Shown here piece by piece: positions 18,780 to 31,386 of a stretch of 64,000 nucleotides of DNA. The position numbers were made by a program, and so were the translations under genes. Under the pieces are notes generated by a model. The model saw only the letters and a list, made by a program, of their open reading frames with translations. It ran no database searches and was not told where the DNA came from. Position 1 is the first letter of the stretch, and every line of letters begins with the position of its first letter. The stretch comes from Cyanophora paradoxa (Eukaryota; Glaucocystophyceae; Cyanophorales; Cyanophoraceae): the NCBI GenBank assembly GCA_004431415.1, contig QPMI01000513.1, forward strand, positions 62,001 to 126,000. The letters are read 5' to 3'.

Positions 18780-21700
18780 CTAGCGAGGCGCGGGACGGGC
18801 CGCGGGCGGCACCTGCAGCCATGCGCCGTAGCTCGCCCCGGCCTCCTCACCGGCGTCGGCGTTGCGGTCGGCGGCCGAGAGGGCGCCGCGGATGACCCAG
18901 AGGGCCTGTACGCAGGGGCAGGCCTTCCAGATGAGCTCCGCCAGCCGCAGCGCGTCCGCCCGGTCCTCCTCCGCTGAGGCCGAATGGGCGCACTCAATTG
19001 CAAGGGCGGCTCGCCAAGGGACACGGAGCAGAGGGGCGCACGCAGGTTGTCGGCCTGGAAGAGCTCGCGGGCGTGGATCTCCCCGAGGACGCGGCGCCAG
19101 ACGGAGAACGAGGCGAGGTCGAAGTGCTCGGAGAGGAAACGCCTGGGCCCGCCGGCTGGAGACGGCCGCGACGCCGACCTTCGCCAGCAGCAAGTAGTCG
19201 CCCACGGGCTCGACCTTCCAGCCCAGGATCCTCTGCACGAGAATGCCGTACGAGCCCCACGGGTCGCCGTGGTCGTCCAGCACCGGCACGTCGTCTTCGA
19301 ACTCGCCGAGGAAGCGCCCGAGGATGCGACGCCGAAGCAAAACAGGCTCGTCTGCGGATATGCCCCAGAGCTCTGCCAGGTGCGGTGCCGCGCCCTCTAA
19401 GAAGCGAAGCTGGCGCACACAGATGAGCGCGCAGCCAGAGGCGACGCCGCCGATCCGGATCGGAGGTCTATATATGGTGCCCGCGCACCGCAAAGTCGTA
19501 GTGCTTCGGATGCCTCGAGCCGAGCATCGCGGAGAATGCCAGAGGGGCGGCGCTCTCCATTTCGCCGCTCGCACCCAGCAGCGTGGCGTACCGAAGGGAC
19601 CAGTCGGCGTTGACCGCGCTCAAGCACGCCGCCTTGACCGCCCGGCCGGCCTTGGCGAGCAGCTGCAGGACGATGCGCGCCACGGAGCCGGGGCCCGAGT
19701 TCTCGCGCTCGCGGCTCACGGCGACGAGCGTCGCCGCGGCTGCCTCCAGCTGCGCATCAATCCCTTCTCCTTGGCCGATCACGATGCCGTCCTTGCACAA
19801 AACCGAGCCCCCTTCGGCAGCGAGGTGCGACCGCAAGAGAGTGCCCGCAAGGCGAAGTAAGAAGGAAACATCCAAGTCACGAAAGGCCCGATCGCTTGCC
19901 CCACTGCCAAAGAATGCGAGGAGGACATCCAGTCTCGCTGACTGAATCTGTTCGAAGGGCGGAAAGAGAGAAATTAAACCGTGAGAACGAAAGTGCGGGG
20001 ACACCGACGCAAAAGCGGGTGTGCTTACGAGTGGCGCTCGCTGTTTGTGAACGAAGCGGGACTGGCTCCCGAAAACTCTTGCCTTGATGAGTAGATCGCG
20101 GCAGAGCGCCCTGCGGGCGTCCGTGCCTTCATCGTTGCTCTCCAGCTCCAGCAGAGCGGTCACGAGCCGCAGGGCGTCGTCAAAGTGCCCCAGGGTGTCC
20201 AGGCGGAGAGCACACGCCAGCAGCAGCGTCTCGTACTGCTGGACCGACGCAGGCTCACATTCGCCGAGCGCGCTCAGCGCTGCACCCCGCCGAGCCGCGA
20301 GGAGCGATGTGGCGACCTCGAGGGCACGGCGGGACTGGCCATGGCCGCAGCTGACGCTTCTGGTGGCATGGGCCCGAAAAGGGCGTCTCCGATCCTGCTC
20401 AAGTAGCTGTCGTGCGGCTCGGGCTCCGCCGCATTGTAGCCTCCATCGTCCGAGCAGACCGAGGTGAGGTTCGTACTGTGAAGGTAAAACCTGGTGGCGG
20501 CTCTCATATATGCTCGAGAAGCAATCGCAAGACAGTAGCCCGCGAAAGGTGCACCTCGCTGCCAAGGCACCGAGGCCGGCGTCCTGAAGCGGCGCACACC
20601 ACGAGCGAGGCCGCAAGGGCGATGCGTCTTCTTTGCTTGAGCTTGTCGAGCTCGAGCGCTCGCCACCGGCGCGGTGGTCCGCTTCAGTACTAGTGCAGGG
20701 GAGGAGCCCAGTCCTGGCGAGGCGAACGAGGGCAGCCTCAAGGGCGGCGTCGGGCCGCTGGGCGCAGGCGGCAAAGGCCTCCGCCAGCGGGAGCCCCGCA
20801 AGCCGCAGCGCCTCCGCAGACTCGCGCTCGGGGGATGCATATGGCGGCGACAAATTCGGAGGAGGGGCCGAGCGGAGTGCGAGGCCGCAGCGGACAACAA
20901 GCCGGAAGAGGTCTGCGTCGTCCAAGTTCGAGACGTGACTGCGGCCGATCTTGCTGAGCGCAACGACAGCGAGGCTGAGCCACATGTTGCTCCGCTCGTC
21001 GCCGGCATCTGCACGCTGCTGCCGAAGGGCCTCCACCGTCCTTCCAAGTGTACTGAGCGAGTCCTGTATCACGATTTTCCACTGGTGATGCTCGACATCG
21101 GCAGGCGGATGAGAGGCATCCAAGATTGAACGATATCGCTGAAGAGTGCAACGCATGTTGTGCTGAACAGCACGATCGGCCTCGGGCGAGCTCGAGTCTG
21201 TCGACGTTGAAATTCCGCATAGGCAAGGCCATTCGCGCCTGCCAGCGGAGAGGGCAACTGCGGCTTCGAACAGAAGCGGAATGATCGTATCAACAAGCTC
21301 CAGGACGGCGGTGACAGAGTCTTCTGGAGGCCCGCCCTAAAACACCACTCAAATACGGCTGTAAATATGCTGCGAAAACTAAACGTATGCGCACCAACTC
21401 CTGCAGTGCCGACAAAAGAGTGCTGGCGACGCCACCGGCCCGAGATAGCTTTACGCAGTCATGAAATCGGCCTGAAGCGATGAAAAATAGTGAGCTCGCG
21501 TACTGATTAGTTTTCTGGTCAAAAGTTTGCACCCTGTTCGAGCAGGTAGCGGCAACGAGTTTCGAGATCGAGCGGCGGCTCCAAGCGAAGGAGATGAACG
21601 CAGTTTGAAGACGTCTCGCCTGCTAGCGCGACCCGCACGAGCGGATGGTCCCAGGGCGTGCGAGCCTGGGAAGATTATGAATATTAATCAACGGCAGGCT

Positions 21701-23155
21701 GCATGCAAAGCAGATCATACGAGAGCAGGACAAACCATGCGCGTTGCCCGGATTAGAACACGAGCCGCTTTACGCAGGACGACGCTCCTCATGGCATCAG
21801 GACCGAGCACGCACTCGGATTCAGAAAGGGGATGGGCCGCTGGAAGATTCGACTCTTCACGGCTCGTCGCGCGGTCTTGCGCGTGCCGAAGACCGAAACT
21901 GTCTGCGATCTCCAAGGCCGCCGCAGCCAGGAGGTCCCGCTGCTGGGCGCCCAGGCGCTCATCGACGGCGATGATCTTTTCGCGATCGGACCGTGAGGCG
22001 ACAGCGCGCTGGCCATGGTGCGCACTAACATGCGATCAAATAAAAGCGCTCACGCAGAGCCCGGAGAGGGCGTTGGCGACGTGCTCTGCACCGTCGACTG
22101 CACGGCCCAAGCGATCGCCCCTGGTGCAGGAGAGCAGCCAGGGGAAGCCGTACACGCAGTCGGCCTCGTACTTGCAGAGGAGCGTCCGGTCACCCCTGAA
22201 ATCCGCCAGCGACGCCGCCAGCTGCAGGAGGACGCCCGCCGCCGCCCTCACGTGGCCCGCCACGCGCAGCTGCTCAGAGAAGGCCCCCAGCCGGTTGAAC
22301 AGCCTGTCGGAGGATCGAATTTCCATGAGCTCGCGCTCGAGCAAAATAAATTCGATTCGAGTCAAGGGAAAGGAGAGGACGTACACTTCGAAGCAGGCAG
22401 GATCGCCGCCGTCGGGTGCTTTCTCCCCCGGGTACAGCTGGTGCCCACAAATCCGCGAGTAGTAGAGAGGCTGCTCGGACTCGGGGGCCCCACTTACAGG
22501 TTCGAATTCGGCCTGGTGCATGCCGTTGAACTTCAGCACAGTAGAGGGCTTCCTCGTCTCCATCACCGCTTGGGGGTTGCCTGGGAAGCGCTTGTCCTCG
22601 TGGCAGTGCGGGTTCGTGCAGAACCACATGGGCTTGCGCATGCGCGAGCGCTGGAAGGCATCGAGCCCGGCCGCGATGGCCCGCCCTGCCAGCCCCTCCC
22701 CGAGCTGGCTCGCACCCTTCGCCGGATCCGGAGATAGCGACAGCGAGGCCCACGCGGGCAGCTGCACCTGCAGGCCGGGAACCGGATCAGAGCAGCGATC
22801 AGAAGAGAAGAGTTGCACTATTTTAGTTGTTAGAAAGCACAGCGTTTACGCAGATGCTTGGGTTAGCTGGGTATATGGGAGAAAGGGGACACGGGCAGCA
22901 TTAGGGGTACGATATTGTGATAGGGTATAGGGTGAAGGAAGCTCGAACGAAGGAGAGCGAGCGGCCTCGCGGGGAGTGAAAGGGAAACTGTAATAAGCGT
23001 CTTGGCTCTCTAAGTGGGGGGTGTGGGGGTACCTTATCATCTTGGTTCAGGAGGGCGGGCGCGGCGGCGAGGCGGAGGAGGCAGGCGGCTGCGTGCGGGC
23101 AGAGGCCGAGCGACTCCCGACACACCGCGCCCGTGCACGACGAGAAAGTGGACAC
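18780..23155 (-). CDS. Large uncharacterised helical protein
   Basis: A chain of minus-strand exons with good coding texture but no family I can name. From the 5' side: ESLGLCPHAAACLLRLAAAP ending in a GTACCC donor; PMWFCTNPHCHEDKRFPGN, a Cys/His cluster; LKFNGMHQAEFEP ending in a GTAAGT donor; ELMEIRSSDRLFNRLGAFSE; EIADSFGLRHAQDRA; then a long helical, Leu/Ala-rich exon at about 21156-19480 (for example LSTLGRTVEALRQQRADAG and ETLLLACALRLDTLGHFDDA) resembling helical-repeat scaffolds; and finally LAELWGISADEPVLLRRRIL and FSVWRRVLGEIHARELFQAD, with the stop at 18780. It may be one gene or two, and the 5' end is unresolved. No catalytic motif is visible. Confidence 0.45.
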
Positions 23156-24097
23156 GAAGCCGCCACCCGCTTCACTATCCTGCGCATACGAAGCTTAGGC
23201 TCTCGTAGTATTAGCGTACGTATACGCGTGCGTATACGTACGCGTGCCGGCACCGGCGCGGCGCGACCGCGGCCGCGCGAGCGCGGAAGCGGCGCACCCG
23301 CAGGGACATGTAAACGAGAATGGCATCCTCCTTGTTGACGTCTCGGTTTGCGGCCGCTTCTAGATCTGCAGCTGCAGCTGCACATGCACATGTGCCGGCT
23401 TTGAATTCGAAGCGCGCCACGAGCCTGGCCCGACGCGTCCGCCCGCTCTCGTCGACATCACGCTCGATCGCTAGCTGAAGCCCGTCGGCGTCCGATGTGC
23501 TTCCCGCGGCCGCCGGCGCCTCGCCCGAAAGCAGTGGTTGCGGAAGCTCCGCGAACGCTCGCACGCCTTCAACGCTGACGGGGACAATCGCCGACGCCGC
23601 GAACACCGCGCGCCAGTCATCTGCAGCTGTCGCGATAGCCGTCGTGCGTCGTTCGCGCACCGAAAGAAGGGTCAGGGGAGTCTGTCAATCGCAGACGCTT
23701 CGATGCGCGTTCTGTTGCCGCGCCCTCCTGCACCTGCATCATGGCATCACTGTAGCTAGTACTGTGGCGTGTACCCAGGTCCGACGAACTTGACCGCGCG
23801 CGGCGCCGCGGCGCTGGCTACGTGCAGGCCAGCAGATCTAGAGCGTCCGACGGTCCCGGAGCGCCAGACATCGACGTACGCGTTGATTCCGGCTTGTCGC
23901 CCCCGTAGGTAGCACAAACGCAGCTAGCTCCTGCGTAGTCCGCAGCTAGCGTGCCTGTGTTATCAATGCGCTAGCTGGCTATAAATTCTCTAATTTATAA
24001 TCGCTCACCACCGGAGATCAGCACGACAGCTGCAACTGCAGCGGGCTAAAACTGATACAAAGAGGGGATCCCTCGGGCCCGGCCCGCAGGCTCGCGA
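23156..24097. other. Spacer with one possible small ORF
   Basis: Separates the helical-protein gene from the reductase gene. A 149-codon minus-strand ORF (23660-23211, starting MRERRTTAIATAADDWR) has no recognised domain and could be an upstream exon of the preceding gene or spurious. 23215-23250 is a palindromic CGTATACGTACG-like stretch. The remainder (23760-24050) shows nothing I can assign. Confidence 0.3.
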
Positions 24098-25889
24098 TCA
24101 GTTGCCGAACCTGACAAGCAGAGTGGGGTCAACCAGGTGCAGCGCGAAGGCCACGCTCGGGGGCGGGCGCTGGAGGCGGCAGGGGCGGGGGCGCACCACA
24201 TCTTGCCGACCTCGCCCTCCTCGGCCGCCTCGATCTTCAGCTGCTCGTACACCGCGCTGAAGTCTGCCGCCCCCGCTTCCCGGGCCGCTCGGGTAGGGGC
24301 ACGGGCGGGCGGCCGGCGTACCCTGCTCGCCCAGGCCGTCGGACACGGCGCCCTCGTACTGCTTCGAGGCGGACTGTCGGGTCGGGGTGTCAGGGAGCGA
24401 GGGGGCGGCGGATTCGAGTCCGGGGGCTTTTTTTGGGGGGGGGGGTACCGATGCGACGGGGAGCGGCTGCTGGTACTCGTACCCCAGTTTCAGGGCGAGC
24501 TTGAGGTCCTTGTTCTGATGCCTGGGCGTGCGGGCGTCGGCGCGTTAGGGGTACGGGGAGCGGCGGGCGCACTTGAGGGGGAACGCGGGCGCGTAGGAGC
24601 CGGCGATGACGTTCGGGCCCTTGACCCTGCGCGCGCACGTACACCCGCGTGAGCCGGGGGGGGGGGGGGGGGCGTGGGGGGTACCTGAACATGGGGTTGG
24701 ACATGGCGCCGAGGTCGAGAATGTCGAGGACGGTCTGCTGGTCAAGGCCCATCGCCGCCCCTGCCCCCGCCCCGCACAGTGAGACGCCGCCGCGGCCGCG
24801 GGGGGCGGCGGCGCCGGCGGGGCGCACCGAGGGCCATGCCCTCCGCGAACCCCGCCATCATCTGCGGGGCGGGGCGGGTCGGAGGGCGGGGCGGTGCGGG
24901 GCGGGGCGGGGGAGGGCGGGCGGGGCGGGGCGCGGACGGTGCCCATGACCATGTTGACGAGGAGCTTCATCTGCATCGCTTTGCCGGCCTCGCCCAGGTA
25001 GAACGCCTTCTGCTCCCCCCGCCGCCCCCGCCGCCGCTCACCCGCCCGGCTCGTACGCGCGCGACCGCCGCCCACACGCACCTTGCCCATCACGTCGAGC
25101 GCGGGGGTCGCCTCCTTGTGCAGGCCTGCCGCCCCCGTGAGCAGGGGCAGCGGGAGCAGGGACGGGGGCCGGGGGGTGCGCGCTCTCGTCGCCGGCGGTC
25201 ATGAAGACGAGCGCGCCGTCCGCAGCGGGGCCCTTGGAGCCCGAGACGGGTGCCTCCAGGTACCTCCCCCCCTGGCCCCGCGTCGGGCGGGGCCCGCGGG
25301 CTCGCGGGAGGGGGCGCGTCGAATCGGACCTTGGCGGCAGCGGCCTCGGCCATCTTGATGGAGGACTCGGGGTCGATGGAGGAGCACTCGATGTGGCCCT
25401 TGCCCCCCGCGAGCTGCGCGGCGCCGCCGCGTCGGGACCGGACGCGGTTCGGGTCGGGCGGGAGTCGCGTCAGCAGGCGCACGGCCTCGAGGACGCCGTC
25501 CTTGCCGAAGAAGACGGCGTTGCAGGCCTCGGGGTCGGCCAGCATCGTGAACGTGTACGCCGAGCCCTGCGCCGCCGCCCCGCGCCGCTCGGCCGACGCG
25601 CAGCCGACGCGGGGCGGGCCTCTGCACCTCCACGACCTCCGCAGGGCTTTTGGCGAGCTTAGCTCCGGCCTCCACGAGGGCAGCGGCCTTGGCCTGAGCG
25701 CGGGCGGTCGGGGCGGATCGATTTCGGCGGCAGCCGGCCCGAGGGCGGAGCTGCCATACGCACCTGGTCGCGGTTCCATACGTGTACGTCGAAGCCGTGC
25801 TTCTGGAGGCGCATCGCCATAAGGGCGCCCATGTGCCCCAGACCGATGAAGCCGACTGGCGTCTTCTTCTCGGCGCTCGCGGAGGTCAC
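24098..25889 (-). CDS. GLYR: Glyoxylate/succinic semialdehyde reductase (beta-hydroxyacid dehydrogenase family)
   Basis: NAD(P)H-dependent reduction of glyoxylate and succinic semialdehyde, a detoxifying step linked to photorespiration and GABA. The N-terminal exon has the Rossmann motif GFIGLGHMGALMAMRL and VWNRD. Later exons give AYTFTMLADPEACNAVFFG, the substrate-binding HIECSSIDPESS, EAPVSGSKGP-type sequence, GEAGKAMQMKLLVNMVMG with the catalytic Lys region, LDILDLGAMSNPMF, NKDLKLALKLGYEYQQPLPV and FSAVYEQLKIEAAEEG, ending KMWFGN-stop at 24098. The order and wording follow plant GLYR1 closely. The open frame begins at a GTG (25889), so the true start is probably in an upstream exon; a plausible leader (ATG near 26185, including VVSRRSFFG) would suggest an organelle transit peptide. 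It is divergent from the TIR-EML gene. Confidence 0.88.
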
Positions 25890-26344
25890 GGTGTGTGCGT
25901 AGCGGACGCTCGGACGGCCGCTGCGCTCGCCGCGCGTCGCACGCCTTGGTGACGCCGACGCCCCATCAGCGACGGCGCCTGCTCGAAGTCAGGGCCGCGA
26001 GGACGAGGCGGCCGGCGTGCGCACCGAAGAAGGATCTACGGGAGACGACGGACGTCTGCGAACGATCTGCACGTCAGCGAAGGCGGTGGCGTCGGCGGCG
26101 GGCGGGGCGTACGAGGGGACTCGCCCGGCCAACGCTCTGCGCGATGCCCGCAATGCCCGAGCTGAACAGGCACATGTCCATTCGCTGGCTTTCGAGGAAA
26201 GGCCGGGTTTAAGGCCCGACCTCCAGGGTACAGCGCGAAATCCTTTTGGCGGAGTGCGAGCTCGCGCTGAAGCAGCCCCGCTTGTTCTAGCGTGTATCGG
26301 AGCGATAGAGGAAACAGGAGGAGTCCTCAGAAGTAGCCCACGCG

Positions 26345-29300
26345 ATGGGCAAGAAGGATGAGCTCGCGCGGCCCCTGAACGGCGCCGGCAACGAGGACGA
26401 GGCGCTACAGTACATGCGTCAGTGGAAGCCCATACTAGCACAGGCTCTCGTCGGTGCGCTTTCCACCTCCGTGAGCCACAACGCATGCCGCTGAGGAGTG
26501 GGGCGCAGAGCTAACGCTGAAGAGGCCGGCGGACGGCTACGCGTTCCTCTCCGACTGGTTCAGGCAGCAGAGCGGCAAGCCCGGGCTGGCAGTGGTGCGC
26601 CCCTCGCGCGAACACGCGGGGCCCGCGCTTCTTATCCCCGACCCCAGGACGAGTCGCCGGGGGAGTCCAGCGCGCCTGCGCCGGCGGCGGCGAAGGCAAA
26701 CGGAGCGGCCGCAGCTACTTCGCATTCGCTCTCGGGCGGCGCGCCGGCTCGTGGCGCTGCTCGTTGGCGCCGGCTGAAGCGCACGCAGCGGAGGCGAACC
26801 GGAGGGGCTCCGCGGCGTCGGGGGAGCACGAGCTGTTCATCTCGTACAGCCACAGGGACTTGGACTTTGCGGCGCGCCTCAAGAAGGACCTGGAGGAGGC
26901 TGGCATGCCGGCTTGGATGGACAAGGCGCAGCTCGAGGCCGGCGCCGAGTGGCGCCACGAGATCGCCGCCGCCATCGAGAAGGCGAAGGTGCCGCAGCCC
27001 CTCCCGCCCGTCCCAGAAGCGTTCGGCCGAGCGGGCCGGCGGCTGACGCGCCCCGGGCACGAGCGAACTAACGAACGGACCAGGCGATGGTCCTGTGCAT
27101 CTCGGAGGCGGCGGCGTCGAGCCGCTACTGCGGGGAGGAGTGGAGCTACGGATCGGAGCTGAACAAGCCGCTCTTCCCGGTCTTCCTGAAGGACCCCTCC
27201 GAGATCGCCATCCGCCCAGGCGACAAGATGATGCTCTGCGGGCGCCAGGTGCCTGCTGCTCCTCCCGCCGCGCCCCTCGCGGCCCCGCCGCCCGCCCGCC
27301 CACGCCCCCCGCCCCCCGCATAGCGCACGCTCTTCGGAGGCGGCGCGCCCTACTCCGTCTCGCTGGCGGCGCTCATCCGCGGCCTCCGGGGGGCCGGCCT
27401 CGGCATCGGGGTCCGCCCCGCCCCGCCCCGCCCCGCCCCGCCGTGCAGGGCCGGGCGGCTGAAGGGCGGGCAGGGCGGCGACCAAGGGGACGGGGAGGGC
27501 GGGGCCAAGGGCACGATGACCGTGCTGCGAGCGGCAGCCTCAGTGGGCCTGGCGACCCTCCCGGTGCGCCTCCATCCGCCGCGGGCGCCGGCGGGACGCG
27601 GCTGGAGGGGGCGGGGCGGGGCGGGCAGGAGTCGGAGTCAAGGCTGCTGGAGGCGAGCGGGGAGGAGGGGGAGGGGGCGGGGGGCCTCCCCTCCAACCTC
27701 GAGGAGCTCGTGTCGACGGGGAAGAAGCCGTGGAAGGAGACCGTCGAGGCGCTGCGCCCCGCCTCCGCCGCCGCCGCCGGGCCCGCCGCCCTCCCCGACT
27801 CCGACCTCGAGCTCGACTTCGTGTACGGGTACAGGGCCCACGGCGCCCGCCGCAACCTCTTCTACGTCTCCCCGCCCCCGGGCGCCCCCGCCTCCGCCCC
27901 CGACCAGCCCGCCGTGCGCCCGCCGCCCGCCGCCCCGCCCCGCTGCGCCTCCAGCCGATGCGGTGGCGCAGCACCCGCGAATCGTGTACCCCGGCGCGGC
28001 GCTGGGCATCGGTAACGCCCGCCGCGCCGCCGCCGCCGCCACCACCACCACCACGTCCGACGCGCCTCCGCTGCGCAGTGTACGACGCGAGCTCGCACGC
28101 GCAGGAGTTCTTCAGGGCCCACGACGACGAGGTCACCTGGTGGGCCGCCCGGCCCCGCCCCCGCGCCGCGCGCCCCGCGCTGAGCGCGGGCGCGAGTGCA
28201 GCCTGGCGCTGCACCCGGACGGCCGCACGGTGGCAACGGGCCAGTCCGGGCGCCTCGGGCGCATCTTCGTGTGGGACGCCCATGAGCCGGCCGCGCCCAA
28301 GCCCATCCTCCTCGAGGGCCCGCCCCGCCCCGCCCGCACCCCCGCCCCCCTGCCCGCTCGCCCGTCTGACCGCGGTGACGGCGCGGTGGCAGGTTTCCAC
28401 AACGGCGGCGCGGCGGCGCTCGCGTTCACCTGCTCGGGGCAGCACCTCATCTCAGTCGGTGCGCGCCCCGCCGCGCCCCGCCGCGCCCCGCCGCGCCGCC
28501 CTTTTGAGCGGCGGCGGCAGGCAAGGACGAAGAGCACACGGTGGCGGCGTGGGCGTGGCGCGACGGCGACGGCCTCTTCGGCCTCTTCCGCAACAAGCCC
28601 GTCGCCTCGGCCAAGGGCGACAAGAGCATGGCGCGGGGCTCCACCCCGGGCCGCCCTCGACCCCCCGCCCGCTCACTCCCGCGCAGATATTCGGGGTGGA
28701 GTGCAGCCCGCACAACGCGGCCGAGTTCGTCACGTACGGGTGCGCTCGCAAGCTAGCCGGGCGGGGCAGCCGCGGCGCTGATCGTCCTCGCGCGCGCCGC
28801 GCAGCGTGGGGCACCTCAAGTTCTGGCGGGCGAGCCTGGAGGGCCTCGTGAAGGGCCTCTCGGGGGCCCCCGCCCAGTTCGGCGCGGCCGGCGCCCCGGA
28901 GGCCTCCCTCGCCTACCACTCCGCTACCTGGGCCGACCCCCGTGCGCCCGGGAGACCGGGCGGGGTGGAAGCCGGCAGGGTCTGACGGCGCGCGGCGGCA
29001 GAGACGCTGGTGGCGGGGACGCAGACGGGCGAGCTGCACGTCTTCGTCGGCGGCGCCGCGACGCGCGCCGTGCGGGCGCACCAGGGCGCGGTCTTCGCGC
29101 TGGGCGCCATGCCGGGCGGCGGGATCGCGAGCGGGGGGCGTGACGGGCGCGTCTGGATCTACGACGCGCGGCTGAAGAAGACGTGCGGGGTGGACCTGGC
29201 GGCGAGCCTCCCCTCGGCCCTCCTCATCAACCCGGGGGGCCCGCCCCACGAGCCCGGCGCCCCCGGCGCCCCCGACAACGGCGCCGCCGTGCGCTCCATC

Positions 29301-31013
29301 GCCGTGCGCTCGACAGGCGGCACGGGGGGCCCCGGGGGCGCCCAGCTGCTCCTCGGCCTCGCCTCCGCCCACATCTGCGAGGCCCGCCCGCCCCGCGCCC
29401 GCACCCGCCCCGCCCCGCCGCCGAGTCGAGCCGAGCCTTGCGGCAGGTGGACATCGACACGGCGTCGGGGTCGGCCCGCGTCAAGTGCCTCCTCCAGGTG
29501 CCGCCCCGCTCCGCTTTGCCCCGCCCTGCTCTGCGTGGCGCTGAGGCGGCGGGCCGGGGCGGCGCCGCGCGCAGAGCCACTTCGCGAGCGAGCTGGCGCG
29601 GAACAGGGCGGGGCGCCCCGCCGACTCCAAGGGCGAGGTCCGCCCGCCCTCCGCCCCTCGCCGAGGCCGGCGGGCGAGGCCTCACGCGCGGGTCGGGGGC
29701 GGCAGCTGTGGGGCCTGGCGGCGCACCCGCTGCGCCCGGCGGTCGCCACCGTCTGCGACGACGGGACGATGCGCGTGTGGGACCTCGACGCCCGCCGGTG
29801 CGCCGCCCCCCCGCTCCCCTTCTCTTCGCCGCCGACGAGGGGGCGCAGGTGCGCGCTGGCGGTGCGGCTGAAGGCGGCGGGGGCGTGCGCGGCGTTCCGG
29901 CCCGACGGCTCCGCCCTCTGCGCCGGCCTCGTGGACGGCGACGTGCGCCTTGCGCCGCGGGGCGGGGCGCGCCGCCCTCGCCCCGCCTCGGCCGACGGCG
30001 CCGGCGCAGGTGGAGGAGTTCGAGGCGGGCACGGGGGCGCTGCTCTCCGTCGTCGAGCTCGGCGGCCCCAAGGCCCCCGTCGTCTGCCTCGCCTACAGCC
30101 CCTCCGGCGCCCGCCTCGCCGTCGGCACCGACGCCGGCAGTGCGCCCCGCCCGCCCGCCCGCCCGCCCGCGCGCTCTCCGGCGTCCCTAAGGCCGGCCGG
30201 CAGACGTGCACGTGCTGGCGGCGGGGCCGTCGGGCAAGTGGGCCCCCGCCGGCGTGTGCTCGGGCCTGAAGGGGCGGGTCCGGCACCTGGACTGGTCGGC
30301 GGACGGCCGGTACCTCCGCGCCGACTCCGCCTCCTACGAGCTCGCCCTCTGTCCGCCCGCCTCTTCTCACGCCCCCTCCACCCCCTCCACTCGCGCCGGC
30401 GGCTCACGTCGGTGCAGGGGAGGCGGGGGCCGGGTGCGCGCGCGTGGCGGACGTGGCGTCGCTGCGGGGGGCCGAGTGGGCGAGCGCCACCTGCACCCTC
30501 GGCTGGGACGTCCAGGGTCCGCACGCCCCCCAGCCCTCCAGCCGGCCCCGCCTTGCGCCGGGCACGCGCCGAGGCGGCGGGGGCGGGGCGGCAGGGGCGG
30601 TGGAGAGCGGCCTCGACATCGGCGACATCCTCGCCGTCGACCGCAGGCCCGCCCCGCCCCCGCCCCCGGCGCCCCTCCGCTGCCGGCGCCCGCCCCCTCC
30701 CCGCCCCACCTGAGGCGGCCCCCCGCGCCCCGCAGCGCCAGCAAAACAATGCTCGCGTGCGCCAACTACGCCCGCGCCCTCACCCTCGCCCAGTACCCCT
30801 GCACCAGCGCCTCGGTCCGGCCGCCCCCCCCCCCCCCCCCCCCCCCGCGGCCGGCGAGCGGGGCGCGCGCAGGCGCCGCGGAGGCGGCACTACGGGCACA
30901 GCGGGGCGGTGGCGAACGCGCGCTTCAGCTGCGACGAGGCGTACGTCTGCAGCGTCGGCGGGCCCGACCTCTGCGTCTTCCAGTGGCGCCGCGTCCGCGC
31001 CCCCGCCAGCTAG
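26345..31013 (+). CDS. DPY-30/RII-like motif - TIR - EML (HELP/WD40) fusion protein
   Basis: Exon 1 (26345-26453) and exon 2 (from 26509) join as ILAQALVELTLKRPADGYAF then LSDWFRQQSG, a good DPY-30/RII-alpha dimerisation-docking match. After an Ala/Pro linker, exons 26789-26988 and 27084-27248 encode a TIR domain: HELFISYSHRD (beta-A), GMPAWMDKAQLEAGAEW (BB loop region), and SSRYCGEEWSYGSEL, whose first Glu aligns with the catalytic Glu of TIR NADases. Then comes an EML-type region: LELDFVYGYRAHGARRNLFY (HELP), RTVATGQSG, AFTCSGQHLISVG, GIASGGRDGRVWIYDAR, VATVCDDGTMRVWDLDAR, RVRHLDWSADGRYL, ARFSCDEAYVCSVGGPDLCV, ending RVRAPAS-stop at 31013. EML proteins bind microtubules. Introns I located (26454-26508, 26595-26647, 26751-26788) keep phase, one being only 38 nt. 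The single-gene model is inference from splice phase. Confidence 0.72.
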
Positions 31014-31386
31014 GCACGCTCCGTTCGTCTAGTGCTCTTGGAAGCAAGCTGTGTCGCCTAGCTAGCTGTAGTGCGCGCGGTATATATACGTATAGTGGAA
31101 TTTCGCAATTGTTTTTGCTTGCTTAATGTAATATCCATTCGAATGAGACGCGCCGTCGGTGGAGTCGGTGGAGACGCCGTCGGTGACGGTCTCGTTGATC
31201 TCGAGCCTCGGAGGTCAAGTAGTCAATTCGATGTAACTTGAAAGAAACGTAAGCCTAAGCTCAAGCCATCGGAGGAGCATGGGGTCATGTACATGAGCTA
31301 GCGCTGCAGGATACTACGATAAAACCTATACATAAACTTGCCTAGGCCTCGGCCTGAAGGCCTTGCGGGGATTGCACACGGGCCCC
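31014..31386. other. Spacer between convergent genes
   Basis: Lies between the stops of the TIR-EML gene and the transporter. It contains TATATATACGTATA near 31081 and no recognised feature; it probably holds both 3' UTRs. Confidence 0.3.
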
